NCBI RefSeq assembly: GCF_003144195.1
Contig: NW_020290069.1
Span: 1 to 64,000, forward strand
Direction of reading: 5' to 3'
Length of the DNA: 64,000 nt
DNA from: Ceraceosorus guamensis
Lineage: Eukaryota > Basidiomycota > Exobasidiomycetes > Ceraceosorales > Ceraceosoraceae
How positions within the stretch are numbered: the first letter of the stretch is position 1; the number at the start of each line of letters is the position of its first letter. The notes beneath the pieces are model-generated. The model did no database searches and was not told the DNA's origin. It saw nothing but the letters and a program-made list of their open reading frames with translations. A program made the translations under genes and the position numbers. Positions 10,675 to 23,379 of the stretch are shown one piece after another.

Positions 10675-13632
10675 TCACTTTCCCTTGGCAAAAAAGCTCT
10701 CCAATTTCCTCCTCTTCGTCTTCTTCTTTCTTTGGTCTTGTGCATCGGAAGGTTGCGCATTCTTTGCATTACCGGAGCGCGCATCTCCAAATTGTTCAGC
10801 AAGCTTCGTGGCGTAGTGAAAGTCCGAGTGATCCTGAATGCGATTGTGGAAGCTCTGCATGATTTCCTCTTCCATGTCGGGCGTTGTCAAGCATGCGCTC
10901 TGGTTCCCGGTTTTGTTGGATGGGTTTGACTGCCCTAAGCTTTGAAGTCCTTCTCTTTCTCCTTCTTCGTCCGAGGCTAGAAAGTCTGCTTCGGCGTCCT
11001 GAGCCCCGTCTTGTCTAGCGAGGAGTGCGCGCGCACTACCGGAAGGATCGTCCCCAGGCCGAGACTGCACAAGCCGAAGCTCATCCGTCCAGCTCAGCAT
11101 CTGTCCACACTCTTCGCACTTCCATTCGCGCCTCGCCTGGACTGGCGCAGACGAACCCTCGTCGGGCAAGTCGAGGTCATCCAGCAACAGATCTTCTTCC
11201 AGCTTGAGCGCCCCTCTCGAGCTCGAGCTGGGAGCGACGGACGACGAGGAGAGCGCAGCCTGCTGATTTTCGGCAGGCGATGCGAGTTGACCAAAGAGCT
11301 TTGCTATTCCTTTGTGATTGCCGCTCTGCCTGGCCTGCTCGGCACTGTCAGGCCTCGATGTGTACGCTTGCCCACTCGCGCCATTTCCGAATTTTCTCGA
11401 TCCGGGCGAGCCTTCGGTAGCGCGGCCGCTCGAATTCGAATTCGAATTCGAGTTCGCGCTTGTGCTAGTGTCGGCGCCAAGAAAAGCTTCGATTCCCCTC
11501 TGTCCACTTTCCAGCTTTTCGAGTCCGCTGAATTGCAGACTGATGTTGATGATGGGTTTGGAATTGTCCGCCTGCACGCCCGTCGCAGATCCCGCTCTGG
11601 CGAGCCTTTCCCCCATGGCTTCTCGCCATAGGTCCTTTGCGCGTCCAAAGATGTACGCCGAGCCAGCCGAATACTGCACTTGCGACATCCTGTCGTTCGT
11701 AGCTTTTTCCTTCTCCGAGTCTGGGATCACAGCTTCGGAAGCGGATGCCAAGCCTCTCGCTCCACCAAGAGTTGGTGCACCGGCAAAATCCTTCGAGTAT
11801 GGAAATCGCGCCTGCCTGCTCTGGGGTCTGCCTCCTGCTACCAACCACCTCACAGTCAGCGTCTTGGGCCACAGACCTTCGCTCTCTTGTCTGGCAGTGT
11901 TCAAGCGGACGCCCAGTTCCGTAGAGAGGATTTCTAGCCAGTGGTATGCTTCTTCCATCTTGCGTATGGGAGGTCGTACCGCTTTCGCAGCCAGCATAGA
12001 TTTGGTAGAGATACGATCCACGATTGGCGCGTGGTCTATGCCTCGCAGAACCTTTTTTCCGCAGCGCAAGGCCCAGTCGATCAATGAGCAACTAGGTCAT
12101 GGCAGAACACCGTGCGCGTGATGCGTCACTCACATTCCACACCCAGTCGCTCTCCTCTCCAAATCGAGCCCTCATCTCGTCCTTGCCAATGTGCCAGAGT
12201 CCCCCCACGGTGGAGTTGCCCCACTCTTCGGCCATCGCGCTGCCTAGCTGACCTCCCAAGAAGCGAATCCTAGTAGCGGAATGTGAGCGCTACAGATCAG
12301 CCGCCTGCTCAGCAAGGGCGAGCAACCCGATTCACATGCCTGGACTCACTTTTGAAAGGGCAGATCTTGCAGAAAGCCGGGCACGGCGGCGGGCAGCATG
12401 GTAGTCTGCATGTTGGGTTTGTGCATGGAAGAGCAGAGCTGGTATAGACAAACAAGTCACCTTTCAGTGAGTCCTGGAGGTATCCCGTGCCTCACTGCCC
12501 ACCGCAGCGGCTCACCTTTGCCAACGTCTTGTTGCTGGCGATCCCTGCGCTCGTCGTGTATCCCAGCGTTTCCCGAACGCGCGCGCGCACATCGCTCATG
12601 ATGCCAGCTCCGAACCATAATGCCACGTCCGTCCAGCTGCACTGTCTCTCCTCCGATGTCGTCGATACCGCTTGTATGCTCATGTCGTCACCGACTGGAC
12701 CAGAGACGGGCTTCGCCGGTACCACCTCTCCGCGCTCTCCGCCCCATGCGAGGATATTGGGCACGGGCAGAGGCAGTGGAGCATCCAGAGGGTTTGGATG
12801 GTCGGACGTGAGCGGAGGGTTGGACAAGTGAGGATGAGCCTGCAAGATGGCCCGCCTGACTTCGATGGTCAAGTCAAAGTAAGACTCGTCTATGCTCGCC
12901 TGCCCGATCACGCGTCGATTGCGAGAGCAAGGGTAAGCGACTGGGACTGGGTTGCGCAGGACTCGGAGAGTGACTGCGTGCACCTGCTCCACGCTACGCA
13001 TTTCCCAAGGGACTGTTGACTGACCTTTTCGACTGCGCCGAGCGGCAGGCCTTGCTTGAAGATTTGCAACAGCTTTAGCGACTCTTGCCTGTACGGATCC
13101 AAGCTCACTTTGTGCGTGCTTGGATCAGGGTCGGCGTTGTAGCCTGCAACGGGCGAGCCAGGCTGGATGTATGCGCAGGACAGGGCTCAAGCACCAGTGA
13201 GCTCATCTTCTCTCGCATCTTCATAATCTGCACAGCAGGCAGCCGCAGACTCACAGCATACGTGGAGACGTGCACCAATCTCAGATCTGGACACTTTTGC
13301 TTGGCCTCTTCGATGTTCATGAAGCGCGTCACTCCTGCTCTTCGAGCGGCGTAGGAGACGGCTATGAGACCTGTCCATTGTTGCACGGCCAACGGCACCG
13401 CGTGAGGATCCAAACCTAATCGACGACCTTCGAAAGCTGCATAGGCCGCATCCACGTCACAGTGGGCAATGACGCGCAACGGGTTGCTGGGTACCAGAGA
13501 AGAGGAGGAGAGCAGATGTCGATAGGTTGCGCGTGCAAGCGTTGCGGAGGGCGCGTAGGTGTGGGGAGCACAGCCTGGCGCAGAGGCCGAGACCGGGTCT
13601 TGCTCCTCGACAGCAGTGGGTGGTGCTTGCAT
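10675..13632 (-). CDS. rad30: Translesion DNA polymerase eta (Y family)
   Basis: Bypasses UV photoproducts in the nucleus. The N-terminus has the Y-family catalytic motif CDVDAAYAAFE and the eta-type QWTGLIAVSYAARRAGV; the second acidic motif is SIDESYFDL. IASNKTLAK and the RFLGGQLG...LRGID segment follow, the thumb. The C-terminal region has a UBZ-like zinc finger (CEEC...HSDFH) and ends in a PIP-box-like KRRKLESFFAKGK. Likely exons: 13632-13262, 13211-13195, 13143-13025, 12899-12516, 12438-12350, 12269-12134 and 12051-10675 (830 residues). The 17-nt second exon is the weakest part: it restores frame, but the junction after LVHVST is uncertain. Start taken at MQAPPTAVE because the upstream in-frame stretch to 13848 has no family resemblance. 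The UBZ is interrupted by about 92 residues between its Cys and His pairs. Confidence 0.9.
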
Positions 13633-15776
13633 GGTTGTATGCTCGACGCCTTTTCTGGAGAGCTTGGCTGACTCCTTTCGAGAGCTTCGAGAGCTTGGAT
13701 CGTGTGTTTTGGACCTGCACTCACGACTTTGAACATGCTTGTCCTTCACCACGCCATCCTCCGCGCACTTACAGCCACATCTCCTAAGACGCGTGTAGCA
13801 GCGCAAGAAGGCTCCTGCGAGCTTCGCTTCACTTGTATGATGTCGCAAGGGGCGAGGAGCAGATTTGAACGGCGGGGGCGGACGGGTGTCGAAGTAGTGC
13901 TACGGAAGCTCTTATTGACTCAGGATTCACCCTTCCCACTCTTCACACTTGTGGCTGCTCACTGCTTCTGACTAGTGACTCTTCTCTTCTGACTCTTCTG
14001 ACTTGTATGTTCCACTGCAGAGACAGAAGCTGATGAGCATCCCTCGCTCAACTTCCGCATGGTTCTAGGTGGAGGCGTGTGTGTGCCCCTTTGCGGGGCG
14101 TGGTTCTGTGAACGGGGCGCCGGGCGCACGAGTGAGCAACACGTGTTCCTCAACGCTCATCACGTGTGATCTCCAGTTCCTCGGCCGCGTCCAAGCGCCG
14201 CGGTGTTTGCGAGCGACGCGTCCGAGCGCGGCATGCGCAGCATCAGCAGTCATGTCACGCCAGCATCCAGCAGGCTGCTGAAGACTCGTATGATGGCGCT
14301 GGCGCCTAGGTCGAGCACGCTGCATGATGCTTGCAGCTATACGATGTATGTGCTGAGGGCTATAGCCTGCATCAGCTTCCGCGGGCTTAATTGCTTTTTT
14401 CTTCATAGCGTCGCAGCGGTGCATGCGTAGAAACTCGCGCGCAGCAGCGCACTGATGCCTGGGACGGACGTCTTAATTCCTGCTGCATGCCCGCCCAGTG
14501 CAACGGAAAGTTCGCGTTTGACCGCGCGCGCGCGCGGTGTTGCTTGCTGCTGTTGCTGCTGCATGCATCGATAACAGCTCAAAGCTTGGTAGAACAGTCA
14601 GAGTCAGTGCTGTTCAAGTCTTGGTTTTCGAAAATTTGAATCCAGAATAAAGAAGCGCAGAGCACTGAAAGTCACGCGTCGGACCGGACACGCAACGCGA
14701 CGCAGACTTCACAACATCATCGTCCCGCCGCGTGTCCAAGGCGCGCGTACAAGTCGTGAGAGCAGAGTTGGTGTTTATGAATCGTGCGCTACGCCAGTCT
14801 CGAGTCTGAATGAAAGTCAAATGGTGAGTGTTGCGGGCCGCGGTCATGAACTTGTGACTCTATACACACATCCACTCGCGGGCGACGATTTGAAGCGTCC
14901 ATATCGCGAAGGATGACCAAATGAATGCGCTTGGTAGGACACGTACCGTCCGTACGCATCGCTGCGCGACCTTGAATTTTAAACGTCGCTAGATCTGCAC
15001 CGGTCCAAACGTATATGAGCAGGTTGGGCAATGTTTGCGTGGGATGAGAGGGGAATGAGTCTTGAGTGGGACACACGGCGGGAGCGAGATGAGATATGGG
15101 CGGGCGGGCGGGGGGCGGGCCGTGTTATGGCGTGTGATCCTCATCGGACACTTGACTCTTCTTGACTCGTACTCGTACTCAAGCTACCGCGCGTACTTTC
15201 TTGCTCACGCGCGCGTGCGTGCGGCGTGCTTCTCACACAAACGCGTCCTGCTGCTGCACGCTGCAGTTGTCCCCTTTACCAATTTGAATGCATGCACGCG
15301 CGCGCGCAAGCCGGTTATGGGGTCGGTGCTGGTGTGTGTTGTTGATTCTCGCGGCACACAAGCCTGCAGCACAGCACGCGCGTCAATCGTGAATCAGCAG
15401 CACTAGCAGGTGAAGCAAGAGGCGCATGCATTCGTGATTCATTTCTCGACCCCCCTCGTGACTCTCGACGACTTCATTCCTCATTCCCCACCCCCATCAT
15501 CCCATGCCGGTCCCGAGTGCGGCCTCTTGCCACACGTGCAACCATCCCACTTCTCAAGAGAAGCTTCTCACCACCACTCTGGACTCGCTTCAGCTGCCCC
15601 GTTCCCCTCCGGTTTCGGCTTGGGCGCGATCTCTGGACCTCTGTACAGGGTCTTTTCTCGACAGCATCAAACGCACAGAGCGCTCCTGACATTCATCGAC
15701 AGAGCTTAGCGATCGCTCGAGGCATCATCCCGGAAGCACACAAGCCGCCGCACCAGCTTCTTGTCGAGTAGGCGCC
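13633..15776. other. Intergenic region between divergent rad30 and the Num1-like gene
   Basis: About 2.1 kb without a supported gene. Contains CGCGCG runs (14521-14535, 15297-15307), GCATGC words, CTTGACTC/CGTGACTC words near 15150 and 15457, and a pyrimidine-rich stretch just before the 15777 start. If rad30 started upstream at a non-ATG codon, its 5' part would enter this region, which I consider unlikely. Confidence 0.55.
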
Positions 15777-18700
15777 ATGTCGTACGCGCGCACGTCGGGA
15801 GGAGGTGACGTGGGAGAGCCGCCTTCTCCTGCGCCTCGACCGGCTTCATCGTTGGGTGGAGAGCTGGCTTTTCGCCCACCGCCTCGACCGAGTCAACGTC
15901 GAGGAACAGGCACCACGCCAGGTCCCAAGGTGCGAAAATCCAACGCAGAACTTGCAAGCAACGCCATGAGTCCTCTTCCCCCCGCCATGCCGAGGAGCGG
16001 AACGCTCACTGCAAACATGTCTCGCATGGCCACCGACGAGACTGCCGCGTGGACTCGGTCTGTAGCAGCTGGAAGCGATGGGGAGGAGTATTCGAGCGAT
16101 GCAGAGGGCCTCATGGGCAGCGAAAACGTCTCGCCCATGGATAGCCCCACCACGTCCAGACAAGCATTCTTGTCTCGCAACCCGGCACTCGTCAGTGGAA
16201 CCGGCGGTGGCAGCTTCTCTGCCAGAGGATCGCTGGATCTAGCTCCGAGCAGCACGCAAGGCCCTACACCACGTCAGACTTCTCGTCGAGAGCGCAACAG
16301 AAACGCGCCCACGGGTAGCGGTGACCAGAGCCTGGTCAACGAGCTTCAGGCGAATCTGGTCAATGAGATCAGGCGTCTCCAAGCGCTGCTACTCGAGCGC
16401 GATGGCGAGATCAGAAGATTGACAGAGGAAAAGGAAGAGACGGACAAGGAGCTGGGACAGTGGAAACCTCGAGCATTGGCTCTGATTCAGGTCGAAGGTG
16501 CGTCCAGCGGGTCCCTGACCAGGCAGACGCGCCATGTATGCGCCCAAATACTGACACGCAGGTCTGCCTACCTTCTTTCTGCAACATCGCTTGCGCAGAC
16601 AAACTCACCCAAGAGAATTGGGATCTCAATGTTCAGCGCGACGAGCTCGAAGGCGAGCTGACCGAGCACAGAGGCGCGCTCAAAAAGTCCGAGGACGACC
16701 GAATCAAGGTGACAAAGGAACGTGACGCGCTGCGCGGAGAATCGGAGTCCCAAGTAGCAGAGCTTGAACAGCTTCACGAGGAATTGAAAAATCTGAACCA
16801 GTCGCGCGAAAAGGAGACTGCAACTGCGCGCCAGGAGATGGCTGGCATGGCGAGGCAAGTAAGCGAACTCAACCTGGCGCTCAGTAAGGCCAAAGAGGAT
16901 GGAGATCGGCCAAACTTTAGCAGGAGCTTTAGTCGCAGCATGCACCTTGGCAACGAGAGTCTGGAAGCGAGCACGGACGAGGAGAATCTGCGCGAGGCTG
17001 CATCGAACAAAAGGCGCGCTGCTTTGGAGAGCGGCAACGTCCCAGCATCGCCTGGAAGCGCTTACGAAGATGAGCTCGCCGCTGCGACCTCGCCACTGGC
17101 TGGTCGACTCAGCAAAGATGGAAACGTTTCCGAGCTGCGCCAAAAGCTTGCCATGGCTCACAAAAAATCTTCAAAGGACACTCTCGACAAGCGTCGCTTG
17201 CGGGAGCAGAATGAAGAGCTCCGACAATTGCTCACCAAGGCTGGTCTCAAGGCACCCGGAGCTAGCGATGTGGAGAGCAGCGACGAGGACGATGCCGCGT
17301 TGTGGGACGATCAGTCTGTCGAGCACAGCCCTTCGGCCAAGCGTGGCAAAGCGCGAGGCGTGCCCAAAAGCAGCACAGGTCGCAACATTGCATCTCGTCT
17401 TGGTATCGGTCTTGGACGTCCTTCCAGATCTGCACATGACCAGACTGTCGATGACGAAGATGAGGCCGGACAAGTGGACGACGAAGTGGCGGAGATGCCA
17501 GCATCGTCGAGCTCCGGGCTCAGACGAAGCGCTCGTCGTGCCAATGTTCCTCGAAATGTCAGCTTTGGTACGGGAAGCCCTCTGGTCGAGACCGCGTACC
17601 TGCCTGGCGAAGACGAGCACGACGCTTCTTCTACTGGCCACTCAACAGAGCAATGGCACGGCACAGAACGAGCAGACACGTCCGTCGTCGATCCACTTCC
17701 GCGTCCTCCATCCATGGTCCTCGCCGGCGAGACGCTCGGAGACGAGCTCGAAGGCTTGGGTGACGATGCTGATCGCGCTGGCGGGACCTCCTTCATCGGC
17801 GATGAATCTCTTGCTCGCGACCTGGCTTCTGCTCAGCAAGTCACACGCTCCGTCAGCGGACCGTTGCCTCCTGCTGCGGACGACAAGAACATGCAGACTG
17901 ATGCGCAGTCCAGCGCGTTGGCCGACGAGCTCGCGAAGAAGGAACGCGAACACGCTGCAGTGGTGGAGGAGCACACGAAGACGCTCTCTGCTATCCGCGA
18001 CGCGCATGCTCAGGCCCTCGAGCAGCGCGATTCGGCCCTCGAAAAGCGCGATCGAGATCATGCAGCCGCTGTGGCGGAGCAACTCGCTGCGCTTGCAGCT
18101 CTTCGCGAGGAACACGCCAATACCCTCAATCAGCGCGACACAGACCACAGCAAGCTCTTGGCGGATCGTGAAAATGCGCACAAAAGCGCGTTGAGCGAGC
18201 TGGTCGCTCAGCACGCCAAGGCGCTCGACGAGCGCGAAGCGGCTGCCGAGCGCGCTGTCGCTGACAAGGAAGAAGAGCACGTCAAAGTCCTGTCTGCTGC
18301 GTTGGCCAAGCAGAATGATACCCACAAGGTGGCTTCTGAAGAAGCGCGCACTCGACATGCCAAGGCGCTCGCAGAGGAAGTCGCCAAGGGCGCACTGACG
18401 CTCAAGGCTGCTGAAGAAGCCCACCGCAAGCTGGTTTCTGAAACGAAAGACTCTCACAAACGCGCGATTGACCGGCTTGAAGCGGACCACGACAAGGCGC
18501 TCAAGAGCAAAGATGGCAAGCATGCCAGCCAGATCGAAGACCTCCATTTGTCTCACGATGCCTATGTGCGAGACCTGGAGCAGGCATTCAATCGAAACCT
18601 TCGAGAGCGCGACGAGATCATTCGCAAAAGTCGCGAGGAAGTCGAGAAGATGCGCGAGCGCTTGTCGACGCTCGAGAACGAGCTCGAGCGACTGCGCAGA

Positions 18701-21583
18701 GAGATTCAGGCCAGCGCTGCAGCTATTTTGGCAGCCGAGAGCGCCAAGCGCGAGCTTGAACATTCAGCTGAGGAGACCAAAGCGGAGCTGGAAGAGGCAC
18801 GGGCGATCATCGCCACTCACAATGAAAAAGAAGACGATGCATTTGAAGATGCCTCCGAGGCTCCTTCGCTCAGCCCCAATCGTACCGCGCTCGAGCTGGA
18901 CGACGGCAAGCATGACGCAGCTGTCGCCATGGACAGGAGCGGCACGGAACAGTCCACCCAGACCCAGAGCGAGGTCGACTCGCCCCCCACGCCTGCCGAC
19001 ATTGAAGCCTTCCCATCTCCGCCTGCTGCAAAGGCTCGCGAACTCAAAGAGTCTGCTGCACAAACGGATCACGAGATGTGGGCAAGGGTTCAAGAGACGC
19101 AACTCACACGAGCTGGTCTTCCCATTCCCAACAACGTCTTGATGCTCGGCGGCGGTGCTGCCCATCAGCACGTGCGCGATTCCGTCTCCACCTTTGGCGG
19201 CAACCGAGATGGCACTCGTATCGATCCGACATCCTCCACGATGATGTACACTGTGGGTGCTTTGACGCGTCAACAAGCTGCAGCTAGCGTTAGCAGTCGC
19301 CGTCCATCCATGGACTCGACCATCTCAACCGATGCTCGCTTTGCCAACCCCAACGAAGTCGCGTTGGGCCAGATCCCGGATCGCAGCAAGCCTCCAGTGA
19401 TGGATGTGCCTCCTCCACCGAGCATGCCTCCTCCTGCGAACCTTCCTAATCGTCCCACTCCTCGAGGACGTACGTCCACTTCCAACAGTGCACAAGACAA
19501 GCCCCCAGCTCGCCCTACGTCGCCCCCTCCAGCCGAGCTGGTTGCTGCTGCTGGACGGCGAGGCAGTACTCTTCAGGTTCCGCCCGGAGAACGCGATGCC
19601 CTACCGGCCCGCTCCGCAAGCCGCGCTTCGGGTTACAGCGGAGCAGCTTCGAGCAATGCGATGGCTAGCACGGACTCGACAAGCAGAGGGGCGCCCAACG
19701 GCCCTCATTCGCGCATCGCTTCCAACCAGCACTCGGCGCCGGGCGATGCGGCGAGCGTGGCCAGTCGTCGAAGCCGCGTGTCTGCGTCGAACCTGGCTCA
19801 GCAGCATTTGCGGGCACCATCGGGAGGATCTTTCCGCTCAGACGTGACTTCGATGCTTAGTCCGCGGATGTCTATCGCTTCGTCCAGAGCCTCAGAATAC
19901 GTTGATGCTCGGAACCCAGGTACTGGTGCAACAGGTCCAAGCAGCACCAAGGGCATGCCTCCCGGTACGGACCCAGAGGTCATTGCCGCCATCACTCAAA
20001 CGATGATTGGCAACTATATGCACAAGTATGTCCGTCGTGGGCTAGGCAGGACGGGTCTATCAGACAAGCGCCATCAGAGGTACTTTTGGCTGCATCCCTA
20101 CACCAAGATGCTGAGCTGGACAATGACCGATCCCGGAGGTAAAGGAGTGCAGGAAAGCACCTACAAGAGCGCAGTCATCGAGGACATTGAAGTGGTTGAG
20201 GACAACAACCCAAGTCCGCCTGGACTGTATCACCTCAGCATCATCGTCAAGACTCCTGCTAGGGACATGAAGATTACCGCTCCTAATCGCGAGCGACACG
20301 AAATGTGGGTCTCTGCTCTGGGCTACTTGACCAGTCGAACGCAGCTGCAGGCCAACGCTGGTCTTGGTCGGGTGCAGAACGGAAGGGGCGGCGCGTCCAC
20401 GCTCGCCATGCAGCCTAACCGCGCAGACGAGGCGGATCCTGATCGGCCGGCTTCTAGACGCGAGCGAGTCAGCTCGAGCCGCGCTGCTTCGATCACTTCT
20501 CGCCGTCTGCTCTCTCCTAGACGCAGCATGGCCTCGCTTGGCGCGGGAGCACGTACGCGCTCGGAAAACATCCTCGACACGGGGGACAACACCGAGACCA
20601 CCCCTCGACCTCGCGCTGGTACGATTGGTGCTTCGTCCATTCTTAGCAACAAGCGACGCGATACGGCAGCTCACGAATACCTCTCGCAGTGGGGCGAGGT
20701 GGGAAGGAACAATGGTCCATCTAGTCCGTCTAGCTACGGCAAGTCATCCCGCAAGAGTTTTGGCCACTCGCGCAATCTCGCATCTGATCTTTACGGAGAA
20801 AGCTCTCAGTACAGACCATCTTCGCGCACGAGTTACGCAGCGCCTGCGGATCCTCGTCTGCAGACTGCCGAGCAGATGCTGGAGGAGGATCAAGAACGTG
20901 GAGGGTATGATGGGCTGGAAAATGTCCGAGCCTGCTGCAACGGAGCTCACGATGTGGGCGAGCTGGCGCATCGCAAGTACAAGGAAGACTTGCGAAAGAA
21001 GAGGGAGAAGGAGTATCGCGACCTTGCGCGCACGCACAGGGAAGCTAGCGGTACGGCCAGTATCCGCTCTCGACACTCTAGGCAGGGCAGTCAAGGAAGC
21101 TCGGTTGCAGGTGGAGGCATCAAGAGCTGGAGAGATACGCTGAAACGAGCTCCTAGCGGCACCTCCACAGTGGCATCGCGCAACGAGCCTGCCACCAGCA
21201 GCTCTCCGCCCCAGCTCGGACCCTTGAATCTGAACACGCCGCTGGAAAAACGCGGCAAGCAGACTTCGAGCAGCCAGGGCAGCAAGAGTCCAGGCATCTT
21301 TTCCGCCATGACGGGTCAAAACGCTGCGCCTCGCGCTAGCGTCAACAGTAGCGCCGAGCAGCCCATGTCTGCCAGGACCTCCAACTCGGCGGAATGGTAC
21401 TCTAGCCCGGAAGATTTGGCCGCCTTCATCGAGATTGGCGAGCCTCAAGTTGATGCGTCGGCCAAGACGACAGAGTTTGGATCGAGCGCTGGCAGCGCTA
21501 CGCCCACCGCCAGGGATACCAACACGTTTTCCCAAAGAGTCAGCGCGATCAGAAAGAGCGCTGGCACATCTTCCAAGGCGTAA
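15777..21583 (+). CDS. Num1/ApsA/Mcp5-like cortical anchor with C-terminal PH domain
   Basis: Predicted 1901-residue protein from two exons (15777-16497 and 16599-21583), joined in phase across a GTGCGT...CGCAG intron. The N-terminus is disordered and Ser/Pro-rich. A coiled coil starts near residue 185 and continues after the splice (LTQENWDLNVQRDELEGEL). A second very long coiled coil (about residues 690-960) is rich in Glu, Lys, Ala and regularly spaced His. A Pro/Ser-rich stretch leads to the PH domain near residues 1375-1490: IGNYMHKYVRRG, then RHQRYFWLHPYTKMLSWT, NPSPPGLYHLSIIVKTP and RHEMWVSALGYLTSRT. This is the Mcp5_PH type, which binds plasma-membrane phosphoinositide and anchors dynein or mitochondria to the cortex in yeasts. 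The C-tail is Ser/Arg-rich. The PH family is secure; the exact cargo is inferred. Confidence 0.9.
17951..18556 (+). repeat. Histidine-phased 11-residue coiled-coil array within the Num1-like protein
   Basis: Between about residues 692 and 893 histidines recur at spacings of 7, 11, 18, 18, 11, 11, 11, 22, 15, 11, 22, 11, 11, 11 and 11 residues. Most are 11, or 11-derived sums. A typical unit is H-A-x-x-L followed by a charged run. The DNA has diverged, so this is a protein-level periodicity rather than a DNA tandem repeat. Confidence 0.75.
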
Positions 21584-22012
21584 TCAGGTACCGCATCTCG
21601 ACCCTCAAAAGAAAAGGCTGCTGCGACGAACGTTTGCCGGTCACCGTGATTGAGAAGTCCCCCGCTCTCATGCACATCATTCACTATATGCCCGTCCTTC
21701 TTCATCTTCTCGTGACTACACCAACTGCATGTTTGTCTTTCTCCCCTTCACAACCATTCACCTTCTTTTTCTTCTTCTGCACGCACACTCGAGTATGTTC
21801 CCACCCCCTTCCGTTTCTCTACGCTTTGTGACGATGATCAAACTCTCAACATTGCCACGCGCCGACAAGACATGCCCTACGCCATCTGTCAAGCGGTGTG
21901 ATTGCGCTTTCAAGTCGGTCTTGAGGAGCGCGTGCGAGGTGCGAGGAGCGAGGTGCGAGGAGCAAGGAGCGTGTCTGACTGCTACGCTGAGGGGCAAGAG
22001 CGAGCGCACGTG
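21584..22012. other. Convergent 3' intergenic region
   Basis: Holds the 3' ends of the Num1-like gene and the GDSL gene. Contains a pyrimidine-rich stretch (about 21750-21785) and a short imperfect repeat of GCGAGGTGCGAGGA-like units at about 21926-21972. No gene seen. Confidence 0.5.
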
Positions 22013-23379
22013 CTAAATGTGCACCTGTCTGGAAATGCCAATTTGAAAAGTGGGCTCGTCGTTCGCAGATGTGCGGAACGCGGCAGGGGAAGGAATACTG
22101 TGCAAGCCAGCCCTCTTGATAGCCATGAAAGCCTTTTGAGCCAAGAAGGAATGCGCTCTGGTCTGTGGCGTCGGTAGGAGAAGCATGTGTGTGTGTGTGT
22201 GTGAGCGAAGCGCTGGGTTGCTGTGCGCCTGCATGTCTATGAACGGGGATATAGGAACGCCGGGGCGCACCACGATCTGACCTGCGCGGACTCACGGTGG
22301 GATGATATAGATCCCAAAAGAGGTGCTGGTCTGGCTCGGCACACAGAGATCGAGGAGCTTCGCCATAAGCCCCCACGAGGCACGGCTTGTCCGTCACTTT
22401 GAACGCGTCTCCACCGCCCAGCGTCGAGTCCACGTCGCCGTCGAAGAGGACGATGCGGAGCAGGGGATGAGCGCGTAGGTACGCTTTTGCGCGCTTTTGC
22501 AGAGCAAGGTGAAGAGCTTTGGAGTAGGCGCTGAAGGAGGCTTGTACGGATGGAGAGGAGGCGGAAGTGTATGGTAACGCGTCCAGTTTGGGGCCGTATG
22601 GGATGATGAAATGGATGGCGCCTACAGCGGAATGTGGAAAGAAGAAGAAGAAGCATGAGCCTAGCCAATATCAGTGGTGTGCTTGCGCCCCGACCCGCAT
22701 CTAGACTCACCGGCTTTGCGAAGCGCCTCGACGGCCTGCATCAATCTCTTCGCGCTGCCCTCCGCAAATTTCTCGGGCGATTCGAAAATGGGCGTGCCGA
22801 TGGCAAAGAAAATGTCGTTCAAGCCTCCGCTGACCAAAAAGAGCTTCTTGGCATTGCTGATGTGAATGCTGCCTCGCTTGGAGGACAGATAGGTGTCGAT
22901 CTGAGCAAATACGTCGGGTACGGGAATGGTGCTCTTCGGACCAGTATACCCTTGCACTCGCGTATTGTCGATCGTAGCGCCTCCGTACGACAAATCCCTC
23001 AACCCCTGGTCCGTGATCGGCCCGCTTGGTGAGCGAGAGAAGAGCGAGCGAGCGAGATATTCGACGTAAGTAGGACCGTTGGAGAATCGACCATTGAAGT
23101 AGGCTGGATCAGCAGGCCAGGTCTTGTTAGTGAGCAGATAGGAACCGTTGCCATTGTCCGTCAGCGAGTCCTGCAGGCGTAGAAATCCCGGGGGGGAACA
23201 GACGCGTGCGTGGATCATTTCACGTCAGCCAGAGGGCACACTGCCGGGGCCGTAGAATGCGCGTCACTCACACCAAAGTTGACGAGCTCGGTGATTACGC
23301 CAAGCTTGACAGGTTTGGCGCTGGCAAGGGACGCCAGAGCGAGAGCGCCGAACACGAGCAGAGGGACTGAGCAGCGCAT
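22013..23379 (-). CDS. Secreted GDSL (SGNH) esterase/lipase
   Basis: A 347-residue predicted secreted ester hydrolase; exons 23379-23272, 23170-22711, 22621-22296 and 22162-22013. The start was chosen at the ATG opening a signal peptide (MRCSVPLLVFGALALASLASA); another Met lies 16 codons upstream but would spoil it. Block I is split by the first intron: VNFG | DSLTDNGNGSY, giving the catalytic Ser. Block III is GGLNDIFF (Asn for the oxyanion hole). Block V is DLYHPT, giving Asp and His. This matches fungal GDSL esterases of the carbohydrate-acetylesterase (CE16-like) type acting outside the cell, but the substrate cannot be read from the sequence. An (ACAC)n stretch lies in the last intron. 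Confidence 0.87.

Noticed and set aside
13633-13848. Upstream extension of polymerase eta
   Set aside because: The open frame extends, but the 72 residues do not resemble the family. The conserved region starts about 40 residues after the ATG at 13632.
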